A program made the position numbers and the translations under genes. From JALHFZ01 sp963674625 (lineage in GTDB: Bacteria > Synergistota > Synergistia > Synergistales > Aminobacteriaceae), in contig CAXXXO010000004.1 of the NCBI GenBank assembly GCA_963674625.2, positions 1,240,001 to 1,304,000 on the forward strand: a stretch of DNA of 64,000 nucleotides. Direction: 5' to 3'. Shown piece after piece: positions 41,954 through 50,396 of the stretch (position 1 is its first letter; every line of letters begins with the position of its first letter). The notes under the pieces were generated by a model. The model was not told where the DNA came from, searched no databases, and was given only the letters and a program-made list of their open reading frames with translations.

Positions 41954-41988
41954 AAAGGCCGGGGGATCTGAATCCCTCCGGCCTTTTT
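41954..41988. terminator. Bidirectional terminator between the metzincin gene and opgH
   Basis: AAAGGCCGG (41954-41962) pairs with CCGGCCTTT (41978-41986) and continues inward with one mismatch; TTTTT follows on the plus strand. It touches the opgH stop codon. Confidence 0.8.
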
Positions 41989-44105
41989 CAGTTCCTTTCG
42001 GGAGGGAGGACGAGCCCCCAGCGGGCGGCTTTTTCCCGGTCGTCCAGCTCCCAGACCCTTTCGTGAAGTTCTCCCAGGGCGAAGGGGTCCTTCAGCAGGG
42101 CCATCTTCTCGCTCCGGGCGAGGCTCCCGGGCCCGCTGGCGAGCGCCTTGTCCACGAGAAGGGCCTGAATCTTTTTCCTCGAGGGCGCCCCCGCCCTGTG
42201 CCGGAGCAGGAGGGAAGTGTGGAGGGCAAAGACCCGGGGGTCAACCACAGCCCTCTTGAAGCCATCCTTCCGGGAGAGGGGAAAGGGCGTATAGGGGGAG
42301 GGGCGGTCGAGTTCTTCCTCCAGAGCCCGAAGTTCCTCCGGCAGTTCCACCTCCTCGGGGATGAGGAAGATCCCTGCGTTCCGGAAGGCTCTCCCGACGG
42401 ACGCCCGGCTGGTGAAGACCGAGAGGGGGATGGAGAAGGCAAGGGAAAAGAGAATGGGAGAGAGCCACAGAAAGAAGGAGGGATTCGCCAGATAGACCGT
42501 GAAGCCCCAGAGGATGCCGGCGAGGGTCCCCCACCAGTGAAAGGCGATGGCGTCCCCCCAGGAGGTTCCCCGGTCGTCCCGGAACTGGGTTCCCCACCCC
42601 GCATTTTTTCCGAGGAGGGTGGAGATCACGAAGAGGCTGTGAAAGAGCATCCGTATGGGGGCGAGGAGGGTGGAGAGGGCCACCTCGAGGAGGATGCTTT
42701 CGGCGAGATTTCTGCGCCCTCCGAAGAGACGGGCCGAGGGATCTTTGACCAGCACGAGGATCATGCTCAGCAGTTTGGGCAGAAAGAGCAGGACGGCCGT
42801 TGATCCGAGAAGCCGCAGGGCCCAGGCGGGGTGCCAGACCGGCCACTGGGGAAAGAGGGATCTCGAGGCCGAAAAATAGACCGGTTCGACGAGGACCTCG
42901 GCCACGGCATGGGCCGAGCTGAGAAGGAGCAGGAGAAGCCAGAGCAGGGATGAGCCGTAGGAGAGGATGCCGTTGATGAACAGCGCCCGGTGGGCTGGAA
43001 AGAACCCCCGGGTGAAGATCAGGCGCACGTGCTGGAGGTTTCCCTGGCACCACCGGCGGTCCCGCTTCAGTTCGTCCAGGAGGGTGGGAGGAGTCTCCTC
43101 GTAGCTCCCTGCGAGGTCATAGGCGAGCCAGACGCCGTATCCCGCCCGGCGCATCAGGGCGGACTCCACGAAATCGTGGCTCAGAATGTCCCCTGCGAGG
43201 GGCCCCCGGCCCGACAGCCGGGGAAGCTGGCAGTGCTTCATGAAGGGTTCGACCCTGATAATGGCGTTGTGTCCCCAGTACTGTGCGTCGCCGAGCTGCC
43301 AGAAATGAAGCCCTGCGGCGAACATGGGGCCGTAGAGATGGTTGGCGAACTGCTGGGCCCTGGCGAGAAGGGACTCCCGATTGACCCCGGCGGGGGGCGT
43401 CTGGAGAATGCCGATATCGGAATGAGCCTCCATCATCTGCACCATGCGGACCATGGCGGTCCCTGTCATGATGCTGTCGGCATCGAAGACGATCATGTAG
43501 CGGAAGCTTTTTCCCCACCGCCGGCAGAAGTCCGCCACGTTTCCGCTTTTCCGCTTTGCGTTGCTCCTCCGCCTGCGGTAGAAAACCCTTCCGAAGGCCT
43601 TCTCCCCTTCGCAGAAAGTGCGCCAGGCGTCCTCTTCCTCCACCAAGGTATCCGGGTCCGTGGTGTCGCTGAGAAGAAAGAAGGAAAAAGAGGCCAGGGA
43701 TCCGGTCTTCTTCGCCGAATCGAAGACGGTCTTCAGTCCCGCCATGACCCGCCGGACGTCCTCGTTGTAGATGGGGATGAGTACGGCGGTAGAGCCGGTT
43801 TCCGGCGGCAGAAGAAGGTCCTTCCCTGCCGCTTCCCGCAGGAGGGAGAAGCGGTTGAATCGGCACAGCAGAAGGAAAAACCCGCAGAAGGCCGTCCAGA
43901 ATCCCACGGAGATCCATGCGAAGAGAACGGCGAAGACTGCCACGATGAGCCCCTTCAGAATTCCTCCTCCGAAGGAGGGAAGGACCGACGCCATGGTTCC
44001 GCTCGCGGCTATCGTGGGCAGCAGAATGAGAAGAATCAGCAGAAGGCGGCGCCAACTGGCCGTGCGGTTCCAGGAGGCAGGGGAGAAAAGGGAGTTCTCA
44101 TTCAT
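41988..44105 (-). CDS. opgH: Glucans biosynthesis glucosyltransferase OpgH (MdoH)
   Basis: A 705-residue inner-membrane GT2-family beta-glucosyltransferase. Two helices near the N-terminus (about 17-40, 45-78) precede the catalytic domain with VLIPIYNEDVRRV, the metal-binding FDADSIMTG (about 205), the acceptor Asp in ILSHDFVESALMRRAGYG and the QxxRW-like RDRRWCQGNLQHVRL. Several C-terminal helices follow. It makes and translocates the linear beta-1,2-glucan backbone of osmoregulated periplasmic glucans from UDP-glucose. It is shorter than the E. coli enzyme, mainly by lacking the long N-terminal extension. Last gene of opgG-orf-opgH. Confidence 0.92.
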   Translation of the reverse strand: MNENSLFSPASWNRTASWRRLLLILLILLPTIAASGTMASVLPSFGGGILKGLIVAVFAVLFAWISVGFWTAFCGFFLLLCRFNRFSLLREAAGKDLLLPPETGSTAVLIPIYNEDVRRVMAGLKTVFDSAKKTGSLASFSFFLLSDTTDPDTLVEEEDAWRTFCEGEKAFGRVFYRRRRSNAKRKSGNVADFCRRWGKSFRYMIVFDADSIMTGTAMVRMVQMMEAHSDIGILQTPPAGVNRESLLARAQQFANHLYGPMFAAGLHFWQLGDAQYWGHNAIIRVEPFMKHCQLPRLSGRGPLAGDILSHDFVESALMRRAGYGVWLAYDLAGSYEETPPTLLDELKRDRRWCQGNLQHVRLIFTRGFFPAHRALFINGILSYGSSLLWLLLLLLSSAHAVAEVLVEPVYFSASRSLFPQWPVWHPAWALRLLGSTAVLLFLPKLLSMILVLVKDPSARLFGGRRNLAESILLEVALSTLLAPIRMLFHSLFVISTLLGKNAGWGTQFRDDRGTSWGDAIAFHWWGTLAGILWGFTVYLANPSFFLWLSPILFSLAFSIPLSVFTSRASVGRAFRNAGIFLIPEEVELPEELRALEEELDRPSPYTPFPLSRKDGFKRAVVDPRVFALHTSLLLRHRAGAPSRKKIQALLVDKALASGPGSLARSEKMALLKDPFALGELHERVWELDDREKAARWGLVLPPERN

Positions 44106-44108
44106 CGT

Positions 44109-44456
44109 CTAGTCCGCCGGTCCGAAGAGGTCAGAAAGCCATCGCCGGAGAAAGCGCCTAGCCCGCCCTTTTTCGATCGGAGCAAACCGCTCCGCCACCA
44201 TAACCCCCCGGTTGAGGGGCGGAACGGAGGCGAGATGTCTTCCTTCCCGATCGAGTATTTTGCCCTCGAGGCCCTGTTCTTTCAGGAGGGCGCGGAGATG
44301 CCTCATGGCCTCGGCAGGTGAGGAGGGGCCGACGTCATTCAGGCTCTGTACGGCGAGGTCGAGCCCCTCGAAAGGAGGCAGGCCGAGGGACCGTACGTAA
44401 AGAAGGACCCGGTCGCGGGCCAGGCGCCACTGCTCCTCTTCAGGGATGGAGGTCAT
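44109..44456 (-). CDS. Small protein encoded between opgG and opgH
   Basis: A 115-residue soluble protein with no family that I recognise. It overlaps the 3' end of opgG by 17 bp and ends 3 bp before opgH, so the three are translationally coupled. It is mostly helical and charged, with WRLARDRVLLYVRSLGLPPFEGLDLAVQSLNDVG at the start and an arginine-rich RARRFLRRWLSDLFGPAD end that could form an amphipathic membrane-binding helix. Phase, overlap and codon use like its neighbours support a real gene. A role as a regulator or accessory of the glucan synthase is suggested only by position. Confidence 0.65.
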   Translation of the reverse strand: MTSIPEEEQWRLARDRVLLYVRSLGLPPFEGLDLAVQSLNDVGPSSPAEAMRHLRALLKEQGLEGKILDREGRHLASVPPLNRGVMVAERFAPIEKGRARRFLRRWLSDLFGPAD

Positions 44457-46104
44457 AGGTCCAGGTCTCCGTGAGGGGGTCGGGAAGGTTTTCCCCCTTC
44501 TTCAGAAGAGCCGTGAGGCGCACGGACGGGCGGGCCGCAGAGGTGGGGAAGATGGCCGTGAGCTTCCCCTCGGGGTCGAGAGCTACGGTGAAGACGAGGC
44601 GCCATCCCCCGGTGACGTCGTTCTTCGCGAGCTGCTTCTCCAGCAGACGGGCACCCTCGCCCAGGGTGATTACGCTGGTGAGCCCGGCATCGGCGGAAAG
44701 TTCTTCCAGTTCTCCTCCCTCGAAATCGAGGACGAACCGTACCGTTCCCTCTCCAGGGCCGGGAGATTTCCGGGTTGACGCTGCTCGACCCAGAGAATGG
44801 AGCTTCTCTCCGGGGGCCATCCAGGCCATGCGGTAGGCAAAGGAAAGGGGGGCGGAAGGAAAAGTCCCGGCGTCTTTCTCCCGGTTTCTCTCGCTCTCAT
44901 CTTTTTCAGGTACCCAGTAGGCCACCATGTTGTCGTGAATTTCCAGTTCCGAGGGGATCTCCACAAGCTCCACCCGTCCGGGCCCCCACTTTCCCCGGGG
45001 TTCGATCCACAGGGAGGGACGGTTTTCGTACCGGGCCTCGAGGTCCTGGTAATGATCGAAGGCAGGATCCCGCTGCAGCAGGCCGAAGCCGGAGGGGTTC
45101 TCCATATTCCACGAGAGAACGGCCAATCGGGTCATATTGGCCAGGGGACGCCAGATCCATTCCCCTTCCGCGGTATGGAGAAGCAGTCCGTCGGAATCGT
45201 GGACTTCGGGGCGAAAATCCTTTCTCGAACCGTTCTCCGTCTCGCCGTAGAGGAACATGCTCGTCAGGGGGGCGATGCCTATTTTCTGTACCTCTTTCCT
45301 GAGATAGAAAGTACACTCCACATCCAGGTCCGTCTCCCTTCCCGGGATGAGGAGAAAGGAGCAGGCGCCGGTCAGGCTCGGGCTGTCGAGGAGGCCGTAT
45401 ATCCTGAGGGAGGACGCCCCGGGGACGGGTTTTTCGATCCAGAATTCCCGGAAGAAGGGGAATTCCTCTCCCGACGGGAGGGCCGTATCGAGGGCGACCG
45501 CCCGGGCGGACAGGCCGTACTGAAGGCCCTTCGCCACCGCCCGAAAGTAGGTGGCACCGAGGAAGACCACCACCTCATCCTTGTAGTCCGGCCGGTTGAG
45601 GGGGTAATGAACCCGGAACCCCGCGAAATCGAGAGATTCCTTTTCCACCCTTGCGGCGAGTTCTCCGTCGCCGTAGTCGAAAAAGGAGGAGGAAAAGGGA
45701 ACGGGTACCTCCCGTCCCTCCTCAACCTGGTGTATCTTCACGAGACGGTTGTAGAAAAGGCCGGGATGAAAAAACTGCACCTCGAAGGGAAGGCCTTCCT
45801 CCTGCCACAGAGAGGCCGCAGGGCGGAAGCGGATCTTTCGCCACTGGTCGTAGCTCATCTTCAGAAGAAAATCGGGGACTGAGCCGTCGGGATTTTCGAA
45901 GGGAGAGGACGCCAGTTTCTCCGCCCTGCGGCGGACGGTTTCAAAAGTGAAGGAAGAAGAGACATCTCCTGAGATTGCCTCTTCTGCCGCTGTCGAAGGT
46001 GCTGATCCTTCCGACGGGAAGGGGGCAGCGAAAAGGAGCGCTGCGGCTAAAAGGAGCGCAGCTGCGAAGAAGGGGCGAGTGAAGCGGAGCGGAAATGCGG
46101 ACAC
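44440..46104 (-). CDS. opgG: Periplasmic glucan biosynthesis protein OpgG (MdoG)
   Basis: A 554-residue exported protein starting at GTG 46104 with GGAGG 9 bp upstream. A signal peptide (Ala/Leu-rich core about 12-28) precedes the MdoG domain: SFTFETVRRRAEKLASSPF, LLKMSYDQWRKIRFRP, FFHPGLFYNRLVKIHQV, FLGATYFRAVAKGLQYGLSARAVALDT, EFPFFREFWIEKP and RLAVLSWNMENPSGFGLLQRDPAFDHYQDLEARYENRPSLWI split across the two sandwich domains. OpgG branches or modifies the nascent beta-glucan in the periplasm. It heads the opg operon with its own promoter at 46161-46188. Confidence 0.93.
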   Translation of the reverse strand: MSAFPLRFTRPFFAAALLLAAALLFAAPFPSEGSAPSTAAEEAISGDVSSSFTFETVRRRAEKLASSPFENPDGSVPDFLLKMSYDQWRKIRFRPAASLWQEEGLPFEVQFFHPGLFYNRLVKIHQVEEGREVPVPFSSSFFDYGDGELAARVEKESLDFAGFRVHYPLNRPDYKDEVVVFLGATYFRAVAKGLQYGLSARAVALDTALPSGEEFPFFREFWIEKPVPGASSLRIYGLLDSPSLTGACSFLLIPGRETDLDVECTFYLRKEVQKIGIAPLTSMFLYGETENGSRKDFRPEVHDSDGLLLHTAEGEWIWRPLANMTRLAVLSWNMENPSGFGLLQRDPAFDHYQDLEARYENRPSLWIEPRGKWGPGRVELVEIPSELEIHDNMVAYWVPEKDESERNREKDAGTFPSAPLSFAYRMAWMAPGEKLHSLGRAASTRKSPGPGEGTVRFVLDFEGGELEELSADAGLTSVITLGEGARLLEKQLAKNDVTGGWRLVFTVALDPEGKLTAIFPTSAARPSVRLTALLKKGENLPDPLTETWTYDLHP

Positions 46105-46160
46105 GGACAGAAACCTCCCCGGACGGACTGGACCGCCTCTGACTTTTGAAAATCAGATAC

Positions 46161-46188
46161 ATTGTAGTCATTTTTCCGAAGAGCGCAA
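46161..46188 (-). promoter_or_regulatory. Sigma70-type promoter of the opg operon
   Basis: On the minus strand TTGCGC (46188-46183), a 16-bp spacer and TACAAT (46166-46161), 57 bp upstream of the opgG GTG. Confidence 0.6.
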
Positions 46189-46203
46189 TGGGCCTTCATA
46201 TAT

Positions 46204-48708
46204 TCAGGCTGTTTCGAAAACATCCGGAAGGGAGGAGGCACAGAGCAGGGGAATCTGCTCGGGAGGAACAGGCCGGGAGAAAAGGTACCCCTGAATATTG
46301 GTCTCCGTCCCTCCTGAAACCATGGACTGAATGGTGGAGAGCTGCAGGGGAGTCTCGACCCCCTCGAGTGTAACCTGAAGGGAGAGTTCCCCGGCAAGGT
46401 ACAGCGTCGTGGCGACTACAGCCCGGGTTCGGGATTCCTCCAGATCCCGGATGAAGGAGCGGTCGATCTTCATTCCGAAGAGGGGAAGGTCCCGGAGGCA
46501 GGAAAGGGAGGAGAACCCTGTTCCGAAGTCGTCCAGGGAGAAGCGGATTCCTCTGCGCCCGAGCTCCTCCATTATCCTGAGGGCGCTGTCTGCATTTTTC
46601 ATGAAGGCCGACTCGGTGAGCTCCAGGATGAGCCGCCGGGGATCCATGGAGGTTTTTTCCATTACTTCCAGCACAGTCGGGACGAAGGCGGGATTGTTGA
46701 GCTGCTTCGGAGATACGTTTACCGAAAGAAGCAGGTCAATTCCTCTTGTCCGCCATTCTTCCGCCTGCCGGCACCCATCCTCGAGGGCGAAGCGGCCGAG
46801 GGCGTCGATCTCCCCCATCTCTTCCGCCAGAGGGATGAAGACATCCGGAGGAACCATGGAGCCGTCGGCGGTCCTCCAGCGGAGAAGGGCCTCCGCTCCG
46901 GTGATCCGCCGTTCTCCAAGGCTGACGATGGGCTGAAAGTGAAGGAAAAAATGCCCCTCCCGTATCCCCTCCCGCAGCTCCCTTTCGAGGCGGATGCGCT
47001 GCTGAACCTCATGGTCGAGATCCCTTGTGAAAAGACGAAAAATGTCTCCCCCGTCGAGTTTTGCCCGCTCGAGAGAAAGGGAAGCGTTGGAGATCAGCGT
47101 GTCCGGATCCGTTCCGTCCCTGGGAAAAAAGGATATTCCGGCGCTTATTGTCAGGGATGCGGCGCTCCCGTCGACGGAACAGGGGGTACGGAGGGAGTGG
47201 AGAAGATTCTCCGCGATCCGCAGGGCCGATTGAAAATCCTTCGGGCTGGTGAGAAGCACGATGAATTCGTCCCCTCCGAATCGGGCGGCGGATCCCTCGT
47301 CCTTGACTGCATCCGCTATTCTGCGGCCCATCACCTGAAGGATCGCGTCTCCGGCCGGATATCCCAGAGTGGCGTTCAGTACGCTGAAGCGGTCAAGATC
47401 TATCATGACGACGGAGACGAGGAGGTTTTTCTTTCTGGCGTTCTCCAGGGTCATTTCAAGACGGTCCCGGAAGAGAAACCGGTTCGGCAGCCCCGTGAGG
47501 CTGTCGTGAAAACGCTCGTGCTGCAGCTGTTCCTTGTTTTGGCGAAGTTCGCTGAGGTCGGAAAAAACTCCCACGTAGTTGCTGACGGTACCCGTGCCGT
47601 CAGTGGAGGAAACGATGCGAAGCATGGCGGGGAAGGCCTCGCCGTTCTTCCTGCGGTCCCAGATCTCGCCGGCCCACTCTTTTTTTTCTCTCAGGGAGCG
47701 CCACATGGATTCGAAGAACTCGGGGCCGTGCTTGCCGGACTGCAGAAGATCGGGCTTTCGGCCCAGAACCTCTTCCTCGGAATATCCGGTAATTATCGAG
47801 AAGGCCCGGTTGACCTGAAGGATGGTGCTGTCCGGGGCGGTGATGAGCACTCCTTCGGCGGCATGCTCGTAGACCTTGGAGATGAGGGCGAGCTGACCGG
47901 CCGATTCGGCAAGGCGGAGGGACTGGTCCTGAAGGGAGCGGTCGAGAATATCGGCAAGTTTTGCCTTTTTGCCGAGGGAGGTCGCCCTGAGGCTCTGAAG
48001 AAGGGTGAATGCCGCCGCGGCGAGAACGGCGAGAACTCCCGGGAAAACGACCCGGGATCTCCAGGGCGCAAACTCCATCTTCGCTTCGGAAAGATAGACG
48101 CCGGTGCCGAGAATCCAGTTCCACGGCCGGAAGAGAGTGACGAAGGATGTCTTCGCCGTTACGGTCTCAAGATGTTCGTTCAGGTTCCACTGGTAGGTGA
48201 CGAACCCGCCGTCAGGGGCCGACAGGGCCGCCTTTTCCATGGAGGCGATGAGTACTCTCAGCATGGCGCCGTCCGGCGCAGAGGCAGAATCCGGATCGAG
48301 CCTCTCGAGATCCGGACGGTAGGGATGCATCAGCAGGGTTCGGGAAGGGCCGATGACCCAGAAGTATCCGTCCTTATTCTCACCGTAGCGCATCGTCCGG
48401 AAGCGGACGAGGGCCCTGCGCTGGGCCTCCTGCACTGAAATTCTTCCTGAGGCGGCCTCGGCATTGAGGGATGCCAGGTAGGCCGTCTGCACCTGGATCA
48501 GGTTTTTTGAAAGTTCCTTTTTCTGCTGAAGATAGGTATTCTCGAGGGAAGGGAGAAGAAAGCTGAAGAGGAGTGCGGTCAGGAAGAGGGAGAGAAAAAA
48601 AACGGGCGCGAGGGTTGAAAAGACCACCCATAAAAGGCCCTCTTTTTCCGAAAGGGGGCTCTGAGACGCTGCGGCTTGAAAAGGACGTAATAAACGACGG
48701 AGTCCCAT
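46204..48708 (-). CDS. Cache-PAS-GGDEF-EAL cyclic-di-GMP signalling protein
   Basis: An 834-residue membrane sensor. An N-terminal helix (about 28-52) and a second helix near 217-235 bracket a periplasmic Cache domain with the sCache_2-like GYFWVIGPSRTLLMHPYRPDL and WNWILGTGVYL. A PAS domain follows (about 275-390, VNRAFSIITGYSEEEVLGRKP), then GGDEF (about 395-560) with an intact catalytic ARFGGDEFIVLL, and EAL (about 575-825) with AEALLRW, LELTESAFM, DDFGTGFSSLSCL and EGVET, all metal ligands present. Both synthase and phosphodiesterase activity are possible. ATG 48708 has AGAAGG 6 bp upstream; the frame opens at a TTG 18 bp earlier. Confidence 0.93.
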   Translation of the reverse strand: MGLRRLLRPFQAAASQSPLSEKEGLLWVVFSTLAPVFFLSLFLTALLFSFLLPSLENTYLQQKKELSKNLIQVQTAYLASLNAEAASGRISVQEAQRRALVRFRTMRYGENKDGYFWVIGPSRTLLMHPYRPDLERLDPDSASAPDGAMLRVLIASMEKAALSAPDGGFVTYQWNLNEHLETVTAKTSFVTLFRPWNWILGTGVYLSEAKMEFAPWRSRVVFPGVLAVLAAAAFTLLQSLRATSLGKKAKLADILDRSLQDQSLRLAESAGQLALISKVYEHAAEGVLITAPDSTILQVNRAFSIITGYSEEEVLGRKPDLLQSGKHGPEFFESMWRSLREKKEWAGEIWDRRKNGEAFPAMLRIVSSTDGTGTVSNYVGVFSDLSELRQNKEQLQHERFHDSLTGLPNRFLFRDRLEMTLENARKKNLLVSVVMIDLDRFSVLNATLGYPAGDAILQVMGRRIADAVKDEGSAARFGGDEFIVLLTSPKDFQSALRIAENLLHSLRTPCSVDGSAASLTISAGISFFPRDGTDPDTLISNASLSLERAKLDGGDIFRLFTRDLDHEVQQRIRLERELREGIREGHFFLHFQPIVSLGERRITGAEALLRWRTADGSMVPPDVFIPLAEEMGEIDALGRFALEDGCRQAEEWRTRGIDLLLSVNVSPKQLNNPAFVPTVLEVMEKTSMDPRRLILELTESAFMKNADSALRIMEELGRRGIRFSLDDFGTGFSSLSCLRDLPLFGMKIDRSFIRDLEESRTRAVVATTLYLAGELSLQVTLEGVETPLQLSTIQSMVSGGTETNIQGYLFSRPVPPEQIPLLCASSLPDVFETA

Positions 48709-48770
48709 AGCATGCCTTCTTCCCAAATGTCCTCTCCAGCAGGATGGAGAAGTGTATTCGACAGAGATGA

Positions 48771-48794
48771 TTATAACGGAAAGTTCAGTTATAA
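48771..48794. promoter_or_regulatory. Palindromic promoter region of the GGDEF-EAL gene
   Basis: TTATAAC (48771-48777) and GTTATAA (48788-48794) form a perfect 7-bp inverted repeat with a 10-bp centre. The minus strand contains TATAAT in it, about 65 bp before the start, so a bound dimer would block the -10 region. Confidence 0.45.
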
Positions 48795-48845
48795 GGGGAC
48801 AATCGTAGATATATGGCCGGGAAAAAAGTAATTTTTGAAATTATT

Positions 48846-49568
48846 TTATTTCTCTCTCTCCCTACTCAAGCCATCGAACCAGCGAAAGAAGTCCTTCGTA
48901 TCGAGGGCGTCCGGGCCGCCCTCAACAAAATAATCAGCCCTGAGAAAGAGGGGCTCCCCCCGGGATTTTCCCGGTGCGGGAAGGGCGACGCACATCATCT
49001 TGGCTTCAAGGGCGCCCCGCACGCCGAAGAGGGTATCCTCGAAGACCAGCACACGGGCAGGGGCGGCTCCCATCCTCCGGGCGGTCTCGAGAAAGATGTC
49101 GGGGGCCGGCTTGCCGTGTTCGACCTCGGCGGAGGAGATAAAAAAAGAAAAACAGGAGCGTACGCCGAATCCTTCGAGAATTTCCTCCCCGATGGACGCG
49201 TTCGATCCCGTGGCGACCGCCATGGGAATACCCCGGCGTTTCAATTCTTTCAGGACGGTTTTCATGGGAGGGTAGAGACGGCTCTTCCGGAGAGCGATCT
49301 CCCGGTATATTGCGTTCTTCTCCGCCAGCACCTCAGGCACATCATCGGAGAGTCCGTATTTTTCCACCACGGCGGCGACGAACTCCTCGATGTCCTTCCC
49401 CACGAAGGCGGCCTTCTCCTCTTTCGTGAAGTCGATTCTCCGCCGGGCCAGGAGAATTTTATCGCTTTCGAGATGATTCTCCTCACTGTCGATAAGGGTG
49501 CCGTCGAGATCGAAGATGACGGCCTCGACAGAGGGCAGGCCGGAGGGAGAAGAATGCGTTTCCGTCAT
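48846..49568 (-). CDS. HAD-superfamily phosphatase (beta-phosphoglucomutase-like)
   Basis: A 240-residue HAD subclass IA enzyme. Motif I is AVIFDLDGTLIDSEENH (about 17-33) with both Asp residues, motif II is VATGSNAS, the lysine motif III is VEHGKPAPDIFLETARRMG and motif IV is VLVFEDTLFGVRGALEA. A four-helix cap sits between motifs I and II. The GKPAPDIF and FEDT strings are typical of beta-phosphoglucomutase and related sugar phosphatases. The frame opens at 49625, but ATG 49568 has AGGGA 6 bp upstream and starts close to motif I. It follows the ABC transporter ATPase by 75 bp on the same strand; a functional link is uncertain. Confidence 0.88.
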   Translation of the reverse strand: MTETHSSPSGLPSVEAVIFDLDGTLIDSEENHLESDKILLARRRIDFTKEEKAAFVGKDIEEFVAAVVEKYGLSDDVPEVLAEKNAIYREIALRKSRLYPPMKTVLKELKRRGIPMAVATGSNASIGEEILEGFGVRSCFSFFISSAEVEHGKPAPDIFLETARRMGAAPARVLVFEDTLFGVRGALEAKMMCVALPAPGKSRGEPLFLRADYFVEGGPDALDTKDFFRWFDGLSREREK

Positions 49569-49643
49569 GGAAATCCCTGCTTTCGGAATGCTGATTTCCC
49601 GGAAATTGTAACACACTTTTCTCATGGGCGAAGGGTTTGCTCT

Positions 49644-50396
49644 TCAGGAAGGGACGACGAGAGGAACTCCCTTGTGGCGAACGAGATCCACGGAGACTCC
49701 GTAGACCTCCCGGATGAGGGACTCGGGCACTTCCGAAGGAGCGCAGGCACCGACGATGACCCCGTCTTTTAGAAAGAGAAGGCGGTCGGCGAAGCGGAAG
49801 GCGGTGTTGAGATCGTGGAGGCTCAGCAGGGCGGAGACTCCGTGGCCCGACACCACGTTCCGGAGGGTGGCGAGCATGTCGAGTTGATTCCTTAGGTCGA
49901 GGCTGCTCGTGGGTTCGTCGAGAAGGAGCACTCTGGGCTCCTGGACAAGGGCCCGGGCAAGAAGGACCTTCTGAAATTCCCCGCCGCTGAGTTCGTCGAG
50001 GTAGCGGAGGGAAAATTTCGAGAGCCCGAGATTTTTCAGAACTGATTCCACCTTGCAGAAATCCACATATTCTACCGTCAGGCCCATGTGGGGGCGTCTT
50101 CCGAGGAGCACCGCATCGAAGACGGAGAGCCGGACGGGTTCCCCCCTTTGGGGGACATAGCCGAAGAACCGGGCCATATCCCGGGGCGAAAATTCCGCCG
50201 CAGGCCGCTTTTCAAGCAGAATGGTTCCGCCCCGGGGACGAAGAATGCGGTTCAGGGTTCGAAGCAAGGTTGTCTTCCCCGTGCCGTTCGGTCCGAGGAG
50301 GGCTGCAATCTCCCCTTCCTTCAGGGAGAAGGTTACGTCCTCGAGGACCGGAACCCCCCGGTAGGAAAAGGAAAGTCCGTCCACGGAGAGGATCAT
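49644..50396 (-). CDS. Iron-chelate/cobalamin-type ABC transporter ATP-binding protein (FecE/BtuD-like)
   Basis: A 250-residue ABC ATPase of the siderophore/B12/haem uptake class. The Walker A is GPNGTGKTTLL (about 35-45), the class-specific FGYVPQRGEP follows (about 85), the signature is LSGGEFQKVLLARAL (about 136-150), the Walker B is VLLLDEPTSSLDLRNQ and the switch His is in LLSLHDLNTAFRF. It overlaps the permease gene by 4 bp. It powers import through the FecCD permease. Metal chelate identity is not visible. Confidence 0.94.
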   Translation of the reverse strand: MILSVDGLSFSYRGVPVLEDVTFSLKEGEIAALLGPNGTGKTTLLRTLNRILRPRGGTILLEKRPAAEFSPRDMARFFGYVPQRGEPVRLSVFDAVLLGRRPHMGLTVEYVDFCKVESVLKNLGLSKFSLRYLDELSGGEFQKVLLARALVQEPRVLLLDEPTSSLDLRNQLDMLATLRNVVSGHGVSALLSLHDLNTAFRFADRLLFLKDGVIVGACAPSEVPESLIREVYGVSVDLVRHKGVPLVVPS

